NCBI GenBank assembly: GCA_036824045.1
Contig: DAITAZ010000008.1
Coordinates: 35,051 to 99,050, forward strand
Length of the DNA stretch: 64,000 nucleotides
Direction: 5' to 3'
Source: DAITAZ01 sp036824045
GTDB lineage: Bacteria; Pseudomonadota; Gammaproteobacteria; Burkholderiales; Rhodocyclaceae
This document shows positions 45,380 to 53,704 of this stretch, in pieces. Within the stretch, counting starts at the first letter, position 1, and every line of letters starts with the position of its first letter. The translations under genes were made by a program, and so were the position numbers. The notes beneath the pieces are model-generated. The model saw only the letters and a program-made list of their open reading frames with translations, searched no databases and was not told the DNA's origin.

Positions 45380-46618
45380 TTGGCCTACGACGCTTGCTGC
45401 AAATTCTGCAAGACCCCCCTCCGCCACGTGGTGGCCGACCTGGGGATGCAGCCCATCGCCAACAACTACCGCAAGCAGGAAGAGCTCTACGCCATGGAGC
45501 CCTTCTTCCCGCTGCGCGCTCTGGTCTGCGAAAAGTGCCTGCTCGTGCAGGCCCAGCAGTTCTCCGCCGCCGACGAACTGTTCTCGCCCGACTACGCCTA
45601 CTTCGCCTCTCACTCCGAGAGCTGGCTCGATCACGCCCGCCGTTATGTGGACAAGATGACCGACCGCTTCAAGCTCGGGCCCCAGAGCAAAGTGGTTGAG
45701 ATCGCCAGCAACGACGGCTACCTGCTGCGCTGGTTCCTGCCCAAGGGTGTGCCGGTGCTGGGCGTGGAACCCACCGCTGGCACCGCCAAGGTAGCCCAGG
45801 AACTGGGCATCCCCGTGGAAGTCCGCTTCTTCGGCCGCGAAACCGCAGAAGCGCTCAAGGCGGCCGGCCACGCCGCCGACCTCATGCCCGCCAACAACGT
45901 GGCAGCCCACGTGCCGGACATCAACGACTTCATCAGCGGGTTCAAGATCCTGCTCAAGCCCACGGGCGTGGCGACCTTCGAGTTCCACCACGTGATGAAC
46001 CTGTTGAACCTCAACCAGTTCGACACCATCTATCACGAGCACTTCTACTACCACTCGCTCACCACCTTCAGCCGCATCCTGGAGGCCAATGGGCTCAAGG
46101 TATTCGATGTGGAAGAACTGCCCACCCACGGCGGCTCGCTGCGCATCTATGCCCAGCACAGCGACACCGGCATCCATCCGGTGAGCGCTGCGGTCACCGA
46201 ACTGCGCGCCCGAGAGGAAGCGCAGGGCCTGGCCAGCCTGGACGCCTACCTGAACTTCGAGCAGCGCGTCCGGCAGATGAAGCGCCGCTTCCTCTCCTTC
46301 CTCATCCAGGCCAAGGACGAGGGCAAGAGCATTGCCGCCTACGGCGCCCCCGCCAAGGGCAACACCTTGCTCAACTACGCCGGGGTGAAGCGCGACTTCA
46401 TCGATTTCACGGTGGACCGCAACCCGCACAAGCAGAACACCTACCTGCCCGGCACCCAGATCCCGGTGCTGGCCCCGGAAGCAATCCTCGAGCACAAGCC
46501 CGACTACGTGCTGATCCTGCCCTGGAACCTGAAGGACGAGGTCGCCAAACAGATGTCCGCCGTACGCGAGTGGGGCGGCAAATTCCTGGTGCTGATCCCC
46601 GAAGTTCAGGTGTTCTGA
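45380..46618 (+). CDS. class I SAM-dependent C-methyltransferase (NDP-sugar type)
   Basis: The 412-residue protein has the three-part architecture of sugar C-methyltransferases (TylC3/NovU group). An N-terminal zinc-binding domain carries CCKFC (residues 6-10) and VCEKC (about 50-54). A SAM-binding Rossmann domain has VVEIASNDGYLL (about 100), and a C-terminal domain has IAAYGAPAKGNTLLNYAGV. The proposed start is TTG at 45380, because AAGGGAG lies seven bases before it and the family N-terminus begins there; earlier in-frame codons add unrelated sequence. It likely methylates a nucleotide sugar for surface polysaccharide. The next gene starts 7 bp later. Confidence 0.85.
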   Translation: MAYDACCKFCKTPLRHVVADLGMQPIANNYRKQEELYAMEPFFPLRALVCEKCLLVQAQQFSAADELFSPDYAYFASHSESWLDHARRYVDKMTDRFKLGPQSKVVEIASNDGYLLRWFLPKGVPVLGVEPTAGTAKVAQELGIPVEVRFFGRETAEALKAAGHAADLMPANNVAAHVPDINDFISGFKILLKPTGVATFEFHHVMNLLNLNQFDTIYHEHFYYHSLTTFSRILEANGLKVFDVEELPTHGGSLRIYAQHSDTGIHPVSAAVTELRAREEAQGLASLDAYLNFEQRVRQMKRRFLSFLIQAKDEGKSIAAYGAPAKGNTLLNYAGVKRDFIDFTVDRNPHKQNTYLPGTQIPVLAPEAILEHKPDYVLILPWNLKDEVAKQMSAVREWGGKFLVLIPEVQVF

Positions 46619-46625
46619 GGCACTG

Positions 46626-47921
46626 ATGAGCGACGCGGCCAATCAGACCGTCGGCCAGGCGATGCATGCGTTCTGCGCATCCCTGTTCCCGATCTGCCGC
46701 AGCATCACCGGCAAAGGCGCCCGCCAGACCCTGGCGGCCGTTGCCGAGAAGCTGCCGCTCACACTGACGGAGGTGCCTTCGGGCACCCCCGCTTTCGACT
46801 GGGTGATCCCCCGGGAATGGAATATCCGGGACGCCTGGGTCAAGAACAGTCAGGGCGAAAAGGTCATCGACTTTGCCCGCAGCAACCTGCACGTGGTCAA
46901 TTACAGCGTTCCCGTGCGCGGTCGCGCCACGCTGGATGAACTGCGCGCCCGGCTGCACACCCTGCCCGACCACCCGGACTGGGTGCCCTATCGCACCTCC
47001 TACTACAAGGATGACTGGGGCTTCTGCCTGACCCAGCAGCAACTGGACGCGCTCCCCCCGGGCGAGTACGAGTACTGCATCGACAGCAGTCTGGAGCCCG
47101 GTTCCATGACCCTCGGCGAGGTGGAACTCCCGGGTGAGAGCCCCGACACGGTGCTCATCTCCACCCACATCTGCCACCCCTCGCTGGCCAACGACAACCT
47201 TTCCGGTCTGGCGGTGGCCACCTGGCTGGCCCAGCATGTGGCAGCGCTCCCCAAGCGGCGTTACACCTACCGCTTCGTGTTCATCCCCGGCACGATCGGG
47301 GCGGTGGCGTGGCTGTCCCAGCGGGAAGATCTGGTGCCGCGAATCAAGCACGGACTGGTGCTCTCCGGCGTCGGCGATACCGGGCCGATCCACTACAAAC
47401 GCAGCCGTCGGGAGTCCGCGGAGATTGATCAGGTCATGGAGTTCGTGCTCAAGGCCAGCGCGCCCGGGCACACGATCATGCCCTTCATCCCCTATGGCTA
47501 CGACGAGCGTCAGTACTGCTCCCCCGGCTTCAACCTGCCCGTCGGCTGCATGATGCGCACGCCATTTGGGAAGTATCCCCAGTACCACACCTCGGCGGAC
47601 AACCTGGAATTGCTCTCCGGAGCAGCCTTGCAGGACAGCCTGGAGCGGTGCCAGGAGATGGTGGCGATCCTCGAAGGGAATCAGCGTTACCTCAACCTCA
47701 ATCCAAAATGCGAGCCCCTGCTCGGCAAACGGGGACTGTATTCCACCTTGGGGGGCGAGAACGACGCAAAAGCGTTCCAGATGGCGCTGCTTTGGGTACT
47801 GAGCTACTCGGACGGTGAGCACTCCCTGCTCGACATCGCCCGCAAAGCCGAGATGCCTTTCCGTACGATTCGCGCGGCGGCGGATGCACTGGTGAAGGCA
47901 GAACTACTATCTGAGATTTGA
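46626..47921 (+). CDS. DUF4910 aminopeptidase-like protein with C-terminal winged helix
   Basis: The 431-residue protein belongs to the DUF4910/DUF2172 family, an M28-like zinc aminopeptidase fold found in polysaccharide clusters. Candidate zinc ligands are H181/H184 and D190 (STHICHPSLANDN) and H321 with D325 (YHTSADN). The last 80 residues resemble a winged helix-turn-helix (SLLDIARKAEMPFRTIRAAA). It starts 7 bp after the methyltransferase with GAGG upstream, so the pair is an operon. The substrate is unknown; an acyl-amino-sugar or peptide modification is possible. Confidence 0.8.
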   Translation: MSDAANQTVGQAMHAFCASLFPICRSITGKGARQTLAAVAEKLPLTLTEVPSGTPAFDWVIPREWNIRDAWVKNSQGEKVIDFARSNLHVVNYSVPVRGRATLDELRARLHTLPDHPDWVPYRTSYYKDDWGFCLTQQQLDALPPGEYEYCIDSSLEPGSMTLGEVELPGESPDTVLISTHICHPSLANDNLSGLAVATWLAQHVAALPKRRYTYRFVFIPGTIGAVAWLSQREDLVPRIKHGLVLSGVGDTGPIHYKRSRRESAEIDQVMEFVLKASAPGHTIMPFIPYGYDERQYCSPGFNLPVGCMMRTPFGKYPQYHTSADNLELLSGAALQDSLERCQEMVAILEGNQRYLNLNPKCEPLLGKRGLYSTLGGENDAKAFQMALLWVLSYSDGEHSLLDIARKAEMPFRTIRAAADALVKAELLSEI

Positions 47922-48104
47922 CGAGGAATCCGTCACGGCTTAATTGGAAATGATGCCCGCCTGACGTTTCGGTGCAAACATACTGCCAGGCAGCGGCGCT
48001 AGAGTAATCGCTCGCATCTCTCATTAAATTCGAGCGCTGAAATAGAGCGACTCAGTCGCTTGGTGCTGGGTCGCCAACACCTTGCACGAGCCAGGTGTTA
48101 CGCC

Positions 48105-49271
48105 ATGCATCGTCCAATTAAGCCTTTCAAGAGACTGTCATCTCAGGACTCTTTGCTGTTTGATTTCCTTCGGGGAGGCAGCGCGCAAGTCGTGCTCCTT
48201 CACCACATTTATCAGATAGTTATTGAGCCTCTCTATTTCCGAAAGGAAATATCGCGCATTTCCTATTCCGCAAGCGCCTATGCAGTGATGGTGTTTTTTG
48301 TGGTCAGCGGGTACATGGTGGCGTCTTCCATGTACTCAAATGCAAGCCGGCACTCGTTCAACGATTTCGATCTCGGCCGTTTTGCAAAAGAACGAATGCT
48401 GCGGTTGTACCCACCGCTACTCTTTTCCACAGCGCTGCTCTTGCTGCTCTACCTCTCCGCGTACTTATCCGGCTTCCTGATTCATCACGTTGATCGCGGT
48501 GCCTACTCGGCGGCAGCCAGCTGGTCCATGGAAAAGTGGAGCGTCATGGCAAGCCTGCTGTTTCTCCAAAATATTAGTTTCCAGCTATCGACTCCCGCGG
48601 CCAACACACCGCTGTGGAGCCTGTCCCACGAGTTTTGGTTCTACATCCTTGGCGTGTGCATTTTCTCGATACTCCTGGGGCGCAGAAAGTTTGCATTCCC
48701 CTTGCTGGTGGCCTTCTTGGCGCTCAGCACCTCGGACAATGGCGCTCAGGTGATGGCCGGCTTTGGTGTATGGCTCGCTGGCGCGGCAGTGTTTTATTTC
48801 CATCATTCCGGATACCTGCGGCCGACCAAATCACTCGCCGCAATACTGTTATGTATCGCAGTAGTGATTTCCGTCACCCACACAGCGACAGTGGTGCTTG
48901 ACGCTCAATTGGTGAACACCAAATATATTGTTGGATTCATTTTTGCACTGATCTGCGCGGCCTTGCTTGCGTGGTCGCCCCATGGTTCACGGAACGCTAC
49001 GGAGCGCCCTGCCTTTCGGCTCATCGCCCGCACGTCGAGGTTCTCCTACACGCTCTACTTGATTCACTGGCCTCTACTCATGCTCAGCCTGAATTACCTC
49101 CGCCCTTACGCTGCCAAGGGCGCTTTAGAACTTGCAGTGACCGCGATCCTGCTATTTGCGTTTGTCTCGCTGATTGCACGCTCGGCAGCCCATATCCTCG
49201 AAGACAGAGACCGGCTAAAGGCCATTTGGAGAGGCATCAGAAGATTCTCCATTGCTGTTCATTCGGCCTGA
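48105..49271 (+). CDS. membrane acyltransferase 3 family protein
   Basis: The 388-residue protein has about ten transmembrane segments. Acyltransferase_3 features are FLRGGSAQVVLLHH near the N-terminus (R...H pair), VVSGYMVASSMY and LWSLSHEFWFYILG. Such proteins (OafA-like) transfer acetyl or other acyl groups to exported sugars at the inner membrane. I chose the ATG at 48105; a TTG at 48060 adds a non-conserved lead. The DNA is clearly AT-richer than its flanks (28 of 60 bases are G/C at 48181-48240), suggesting later acquisition. Confidence 0.82.
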   Translation: MHRPIKPFKRLSSQDSLLFDFLRGGSAQVVLLHHIYQIVIEPLYFRKEISRISYSASAYAVMVFFVVSGYMVASSMYSNASRHSFNDFDLGRFAKERMLRLYPPLLFSTALLLLLYLSAYLSGFLIHHVDRGAYSAAASWSMEKWSVMASLLFLQNISFQLSTPAANTPLWSLSHEFWFYILGVCIFSILLGRRKFAFPLLVAFLALSTSDNGAQVMAGFGVWLAGAAVFYFHHSGYLRPTKSLAAILLCIAVVISVTHTATVVLDAQLVNTKYIVGFIFALICAALLAWSPHGSRNATERPAFRLIARTSRFSYTLYLIHWPLLMLSLNYLRPYAAKGALELAVTAILLFAFVSLIARSAAHILEDRDRLKAIWRGIRRFSIAVHSA

Positions 49272-49315
49272 CAAATTGAAAGAACGAGCACGCATTCCTA
49301 CCACCTGATCCGGTC

Positions 49316-50470
49316 ATGGCAAACGACAACGTAAAGAGAATGGTCGCGCTAGACGGCCTGAGGGGTATTGCCGCACTTGGCGTGGCAATTCACCATTTCC
49401 CGAAGATATTTTTGGGATCGGGGACCCCCCTCATCGAAAACGCCTACCTGTTCGTGGATATGTTCTTCGTGCTGTCGGGTCTGGTGCTGGCCAACACCTA
49501 CGAGGACCGGCTCTCGCGGGGGCAACTGGGACTCAAGGACTATGTGTCACGTCGCTTCTTCCGTTTATACCCGTTGCACATTGCCACGATGGTCTTGTTT
49601 CTGGTAATGCTGGGGCTGACGGACGCAATGCGCTTCGCGGCGGCACAGTTCATTCCCTCAATAAACACCCACTCCCAGCTGCTGGACGAACTTGTAGTTA
49701 AGCACATTGCCGTCGACCTTTTGATGCTTCAGGCCTCGGGTATTCTCCCGGAGCCTGTCAGGCATTTGAATTTCCCGTCCTGGTCGATCTCTTCGGAGTG
49801 GATCGTCAATGTCTATTTCGGTGCAATCTGGGTGTTTGCGAAGCCCAGCCGCGTAACGCTGATGATCACCGCAGTACTCTCCATCGCTGCGATCTTCTTG
49901 TTCAATGGTGATCAGTACATCAATGCCCATGTGGAGAACGGCTTGGGCGTTATTCGCTGCATTGCGGGCTTTGCGCTAGGGGTCTTGCTTTGTCGCCTAT
50001 ACCGCAAGCGTGTTTTCAGTACCGTTGCCGACAAGCTCCAGTGGCCAGTACTTGCCCTGACGTTGTTGTTTGTGTGGTTCGGCGGCTGGAACAGCCTTTC
50101 CTTGCTGGCACCCTTTGTCTTCGCAGTGCTGGTTCTCGTGCTGTCGTATGACCAGGGCCCGGTTTGTCGGTTACTCCAAAGCGCCCCGGTGCATTGGCTT
50201 GGCATCCGATCCTTCGGGATCTATCTGGTTCACGGATGCCTGATCAATCTGTTCGGCAATTCGTTGCAGATTGCACTGGAAAAAGCCCGCCTAGGTCCGA
50301 TGCTAAGCGCCATTGCGGGGCTATGCGGTCTTGCCCTGTTTGTGGCAAGCGTGCTCGCCCTTGCGCACTTCGCATACAAGTACGTGGAAGTCCCGGGCAT
50401 GCAATTGGGTGAACGGCTCCGACGGCGCCAAGGCGCGCTGCCTCCAGCTCCCCGCCAAACGCCCACCTGA
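49316..50470 (+). CDS. membrane acyltransferase 3 family protein (second copy)
   Basis: The 384-residue protein starts MANDNVKRMVALDGLRGIAA, with the classic acyltransferase_3 motif LDGLRGIAALGVAIHH, FVLSGLVLANTYEDR, and a last segment HFAYKYVEVPGMQLGERLRR. About ten transmembrane helices are visible. It is only distantly like the preceding acyltransferase, so the two likely modify different sugars or positions. It lies 44 bp downstream and ends at a large stem-loop. Confidence 0.88.
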   Translation: MANDNVKRMVALDGLRGIAALGVAIHHFPKIFLGSGTPLIENAYLFVDMFFVLSGLVLANTYEDRLSRGQLGLKDYVSRRFFRLYPLHIATMVLFLVMLGLTDAMRFAAAQFIPSINTHSQLLDELVVKHIAVDLLMLQASGILPEPVRHLNFPSWSISSEWIVNVYFGAIWVFAKPSRVTLMITAVLSIAAIFLFNGDQYINAHVENGLGVIRCIAGFALGVLLCRLYRKRVFSTVADKLQWPVLALTLLFVWFGGWNSLSLLAPFVFAVLVLVLSYDQGPVCRLLQSAPVHWLGIRSFGIYLVHGCLINLFGNSLQIALEKARLGPMLSAIAGLCGLALFVASVLALAHFAYKYVEVPGMQLGERLRRRQGALPPAPRQTPT

Positions 50471-50494
50471 GCGCACCTTCCGAAACGTCCGTGT

Positions 50495-50532
50495 CAAACG
50501 ATTTGGCCGCCCTTTGGCGGCCAAATCGTTTG
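50495..50532. terminator. 17-bp stem-loop between convergent genes
   Basis: Bases 50495-50511 pair perfectly with 50516-50532 (arms contain AACGATTTGGCCGCC and its complement) around a CTTT loop. It sits between the plus-strand acyltransferase and the minus-strand SDR. No long U-tract follows on either strand, but the outer A-T pairs and position suggest a bidirectional terminator. Confidence 0.7.
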
Positions 50533-50562
50533 GGGCAGTTCCCTGACAGAGTGCAACAGCAG

Positions 50563-51300
50563 TCAGGATTTGTTCATGGGACGAATGGAGATGCTGGTCA
50601 CTTCTGCGGTCCAGGGGAGCACGAGACTACTGACCACGATGGCCGCGACGTCTTCCGGCTGGAGCAAGCGCGACGGGTCGTACGCACGCCCTTCTTCGGC
50701 AAACACCCGCGCGATCATGGGTGTCGCAGTCCTGCCCAGATGGACATTCAACACCCGCACGTGATCGGGATTCACTTCATCCCGCAGGGCATCGGCCAGC
50801 GCCTTGGAGGCGTGCTGCATGGCGCTGTACTGCCCTACACCAGCCCGGGCCGCCAGCCCGGCACTGCTGTTGATGAACACGACCTGCCCTCTGGGCGCCT
50901 TGAGCAAGGGCAGCAGCCTCTGGGTCAATGCGTAGGGGCCTCGCACGTTCGACTGAAACAGGCGGTCCAACTCGGCCAGGGAAGCCTCTTCGGTCTTGGC
51001 CGTGCTGTGCACTCCCGCACTGTGCACCAGGATGTCCAACCGGCCCCAGCGGCCCGCAATCCATTCGCCCAGCGCCCGAACGTTCTCCTCGCACGCCAGG
51101 TCCACTTCCCGGACATGGGCCTCACCGCCGCCCGCCACAACACCTTGGGCAGCCGCGGCCAAGCGCTCGGCGTTGCGCCCGGCGAGGATGACGGTTGCGC
51201 CCTGACGCGCCAGCGCCAAGGCAATGGCCCCACCCACACCGCCGCTCGCTCCAGTAACCAGACAAAGCTGCCCCTTCAAGTCCGACTGCCCCAATTTCAT
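50563..51300 (-). CDS. short-chain dehydrogenase/reductase with Gln at the Lys position
   Basis: The 245-residue Rossmann protein has the cofactor motif TGASGGVG (residues 16-23), HSAG (93-96), N118 and S145/S146, so NAD(P) binding is expected. The active-site tyrosine is Y158 but the residue at Y+4 is Q162 (YSAMQHASK), where classical SDRs need lysine; K166 at Y+8 does not align. Oxidoreductase activity may be altered or lost. It is divided from the ligase operon upstream by a hairpin and has its own candidate promoter. Confidence 0.85.
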   Translation of the reverse strand: MKLGQSDLKGQLCLVTGASGGVGGAIALALARQGATVILAGRNAERLAAAAQGVVAGGGEAHVREVDLACEENVRALGEWIAGRWGRLDILVHSAGVHSTAKTEEASLAELDRLFQSNVRGPYALTQRLLPLLKAPRGQVVFINSSAGLAARAGVGQYSAMQHASKALADALRDEVNPDHVRVLNVHLGRTATPMIARVFAEEGRAYDPSRLLQPEDVAAIVVSSLVLPWTAEVTSISIRPMNKS

Positions 51301-51357
51301 CTCCGATCATGAGTAACGCACCCCGGCGGGTACACTCCCCGACCCGGTAACCAGAGA

Positions 51358-51384
51358 ATTATAGGGGCGAGCCGGATCTCCCAA
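51358..51384 (-). promoter_or_regulatory. candidate SDR promoter
   Basis: A perfect TATAAT lies on the minus strand at 51358-51363, about 58 bases before the SDR ATG. The best -35 is TTGGGA (51379-51384) at a short 15-base spacing, overlapped by a TCTCC/GGAGA inverted repeat. The good -10 with a poor -35 suggests activator dependence or misassignment of the -35. Confidence 0.45.
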
Positions 51385-51421
51385 TCTGGAGACAACACAC
51401 GGCTTCCGACTGCTTGCAAAG

Positions 51422-51443
51422 GAGCGTGCGCTATCGCACGCTC
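51422..51443 (-). terminator. 9-bp hairpin at the end of the ligase gene
   Basis: GAGCGTGCG (51422-51430) pairs perfectly with CGCACGCTC (51435-51443) around a 4-base loop. It overlaps the stop codon of the PaaK-like gene and is followed by CUUUGC on the minus strand. It probably ends the long liv/ligase transcript before the SDR. Confidence 0.6.
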
Positions 51444-52674
51444 ATTCGTACCGGCGCAGGTCGTCGATCACTTTTCCATCGTTGGCCAGACTGCCTGGCG
51501 GACAAAAGACCACCTCGCCCCGGAGCTTGGTCACCTCCCGGATGCTGCCGGCAATGGCCTCAGCCAGCGCCGGCTCCCCTTCGGCCACCTCGCAGTGCAA
51601 AGTCATCCGGTCCTGATGGTCCGGATTCTCCACCACCAGCCGTGCCCGCTGCACCGGGGCATGGCGGCGCACCACGTCCGCCACCTGGGAAGGGTGTACG
51701 AACATGCCCTTGACCTTGGTGGTCTGGTCCGCGCGCCCCATCCAGCCCTTGATCCGCATGTTGGTCCGACCACAAGGCGATGCTCCGGGCAACACCGCGG
51801 AAAGATCTCCTGTCCCGAAGCGGATCAGGGGGTAGTCGTGGTTGAACACGGTGACCACCAGTTCGCCCACTTCGCCATCCGCGACGGGTTCGCCCGTTCC
51901 AGGCCGCACGATTTCGACGATCACGCCTTCGTCTACGATCAATCCCTCCCGCGCCGGGGATTCATAGGCGATCGCTCCCAGGTCAGCGGTGGCATAGGCT
52001 TGGTAAGCCTGGATGCCCTTTGCCGCGAGGCTGTCGCGCACGCTCGGGGGAAAGGCCTCGCCGGAGACGAGGGCTTTCTTCAGCCGGGGCAATGCAACAC
52101 CGGATTCCTCGGCCTTATCCACCAGTATGCGCAGGAACGACGGCGTACCCACGTAGCCATCCGGCTGCAGATCGGCCATCGCCTGCACCTGCTGCTCGGT
52201 CTGCCCCACGCCGGCCGGAAACACGGAGCAGCCCAGGGCCTGGGCACCCGCCTCCATGATCCAGGCGCCCGGCGTCATGTGATACGAGAACGCGTTGTGC
52301 ACCAGATCGCCGGAGCGGAAACCCGCTGCGTAGAGCGCCCGGGCGGTGCGCCAGTAGTCGGCCGCCCGGCCTTCGGGCTCGTAGATCGGGCCTGGTGAAG
52401 CGTACACGCGGCCCGCGGCCCCTCGCCAGTCGGGCGCAAACCCGCCAAACGGACGGTCCAGCTTTTGCTTTTCGAGCAACTCGGACTTGCGGGTGACCGG
52501 AATCCGGGCCAACGCAGCCCGATCCGTGATCGCCGCCGGATCGATGCCGGAAAGCGTTCGGGCGTAGGCAGTGGTGTTGCGCTGGGCGAAGTGGATGAGG
52601 CCCGGCAGGCGGCCGAAAAGCTCTTGTTCGCGCAGGGCGGGGTCGCGCGTTTCCTGGGTGTCGTAGAAGTTCAT
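51442..52674 (-). CDS. PaaK-like acyl-CoA ligase
   Basis: The 410-residue adenylate-forming enzyme resembles the phenylacetate-CoA ligase branch of the AMP-binding family. Motifs include ALYAAGFRSGDLVHNAFSYH, the acceptor region QAYATADLGAIAYES, the Arg/Asp motif PLIRFGTGDLSAVLPG, and GRADQTTKVKGMFVHP, followed by the C-terminal lysine region NDGKVIDDLRR. The usual Ser/Thr-rich P-loop is degenerate here (VYASPGPIYEP), as in several PaaK relatives. It lies downstream of the liv genes and likely activates an aromatic or other carboxylic acid to its CoA ester. Confidence 0.82.
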   Translation of the reverse strand: MNFYDTQETRDPALREQELFGRLPGLIHFAQRNTTAYARTLSGIDPAAITDRAALARIPVTRKSELLEKQKLDRPFGGFAPDWRGAAGRVYASPGPIYEPEGRAADYWRTARALYAAGFRSGDLVHNAFSYHMTPGAWIMEAGAQALGCSVFPAGVGQTEQQVQAMADLQPDGYVGTPSFLRILVDKAEESGVALPRLKKALVSGEAFPPSVRDSLAAKGIQAYQAYATADLGAIAYESPAREGLIVDEGVIVEIVRPGTGEPVADGEVGELVVTVFNHDYPLIRFGTGDLSAVLPGASPCGRTNMRIKGWMGRADQTTKVKGMFVHPSQVADVVRRHAPVQRARLVVENPDHQDRMTLHCEVAEGEPALAEAIAGSIREVTKLRGEVVFCPPGSLANDGKVIDDLRRYE

Positions 52675-52755
52675 GGACGTAGGCCCTCCTGGCAGCCGGC
52701 ACGAGCGCCTGCCGCCACACTGTTCAGATGGGTTCGGGGAAGAGCGCCGGCCCGC

Positions 52756-53589
52756 TCAGGCCAGCCAGCGTTTGCGCCGTCGGTAGTGCTTGACGTCCCG
52801 GAAGCTCTTGCGGCCTTCGGTGGACAGGCCCAGGTAGAACTCCTTCACATCCTCGTTGTTGGCCAGTTCGGAGGCTTCACCCTCCATCATCACCCGGCCG
52901 TTTTCCAGGATGTATCCAAAGTCGGCGTAGCGCAGCGCCACCATGGTGTTTTGTTCTGCAAGGAGGAAGCTCACCTGCTCCTTCTGGTTCAGGTCACGGA
53001 CGATCTCGAAGATCTCTTCCACGATCTGGGGCGCCAGACCCATGGAAGGCTCGTCCAGCAGAATCATCTCGGGCTTGGCCATGAGCGCCCGCCCGATGGC
53101 GCACATCTGCTGCTCTCCGCCCGAGGTGTAGCCCGCTTGCGAACTGCGCCGTTGCTTGAGACGGGGGAAGTAGGCGTAGACCATCTCCAGACTCTCGTTG
53201 AGCTGGCTGCGGGAGATGCTCCGGGTGTAGGCCCCGGTGAGCAGGTTCTCCTCGATGGTGAGGTGGGCGAAACAGTGCCGCCCCTCCATCACCTGGATCA
53301 CGCCACGGCGAACAAGCTCGTTGGGCGTGAGCTGATCGACGCGCGTGCCCTTGAATTCGATGTTGCCCTTGGTCACATCGCCCCGCTCCGCCCGGAGCAG
53401 ATTGGATATGGCCTTGAGTGTGGTGGATTTGCCCGCGCCATTGGCCCCCAGCAGGGCAACGATCTTGCCTTTGGGCACCTGGAGCGAGACGCCTTTGAGC
53501 ACCAGGATCACGTGATCGTAGATGACCTCCACGTTGTTCACGCTCAGGTACTCGGCGGAAGGGGGTGGAGAGACGGCTAGGTTCTGCAT
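52756..53589 (-). CDS. livF: branched-chain-type ABC transporter ATP-binding protein LivF
   Basis: The 277-residue ATPase has Walker A GANGAGKST (about 48-56), a signature TSGGEQQMCAIGRALMAKPE (about 155-175), Walker B MILLDEPSMGLAP and the switch histidine region replaced by LLAEQN as in LivF. The C-terminal tail is longer and more basic than usual (KHYRRRKRWLA). It pairs with LivG to power LivHM. I chose the ATG at 53589; a TTG two codons earlier is possible. A GC-rich hairpin separates it from the binding-protein gene. Confidence 0.9.
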   Translation of the reverse strand: MQNLAVSPPPSAEYLSVNNVEVIYDHVILVLKGVSLQVPKGKIVALLGANGAGKSTTLKAISNLLRAERGDVTKGNIEFKGTRVDQLTPNELVRRGVIQVMEGRHCFAHLTIEENLLTGAYTRSISRSQLNESLEMVYAYFPRLKQRRSSQAGYTSGGEQQMCAIGRALMAKPEMILLDEPSMGLAPQIVEEIFEIVRDLNQKEQVSFLLAEQNTMVALRYADFGYILENGRVMMEGEASELANNEDVKEFYLGLSTEGRKSFRDVKHYRRRKRWLA

Positions 53590-53661
53590 GGGCAAGTCCG
53601 TTGTGCAGGGGTGAGATGAGGCCGGTTCGGGTCATCGAACCGGCTCCGCGGCCAGTCAGCC

Positions 53662-53696
53662 CCGGGCCCGGGGACGGCGGAGCGCCCCGGGCCCGG
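53662..53696 (-). terminator. very stable GC stem after the binding-protein gene
   Basis: CCGGGCCCGGGG (53662-53673) pairs perfectly with CCCCGGGCCCGG (53685-53696), a 12-bp all-GC stem with an 11-base loop, in the 115-bp gap between the periplasmic protein gene and livF. There is no U-tract. Such stems usually protect the upstream mRNA 3' end and reduce downstream expression. Confidence 0.7.
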
Positions 53697-53704
53697 CTCG
53701 GAGA

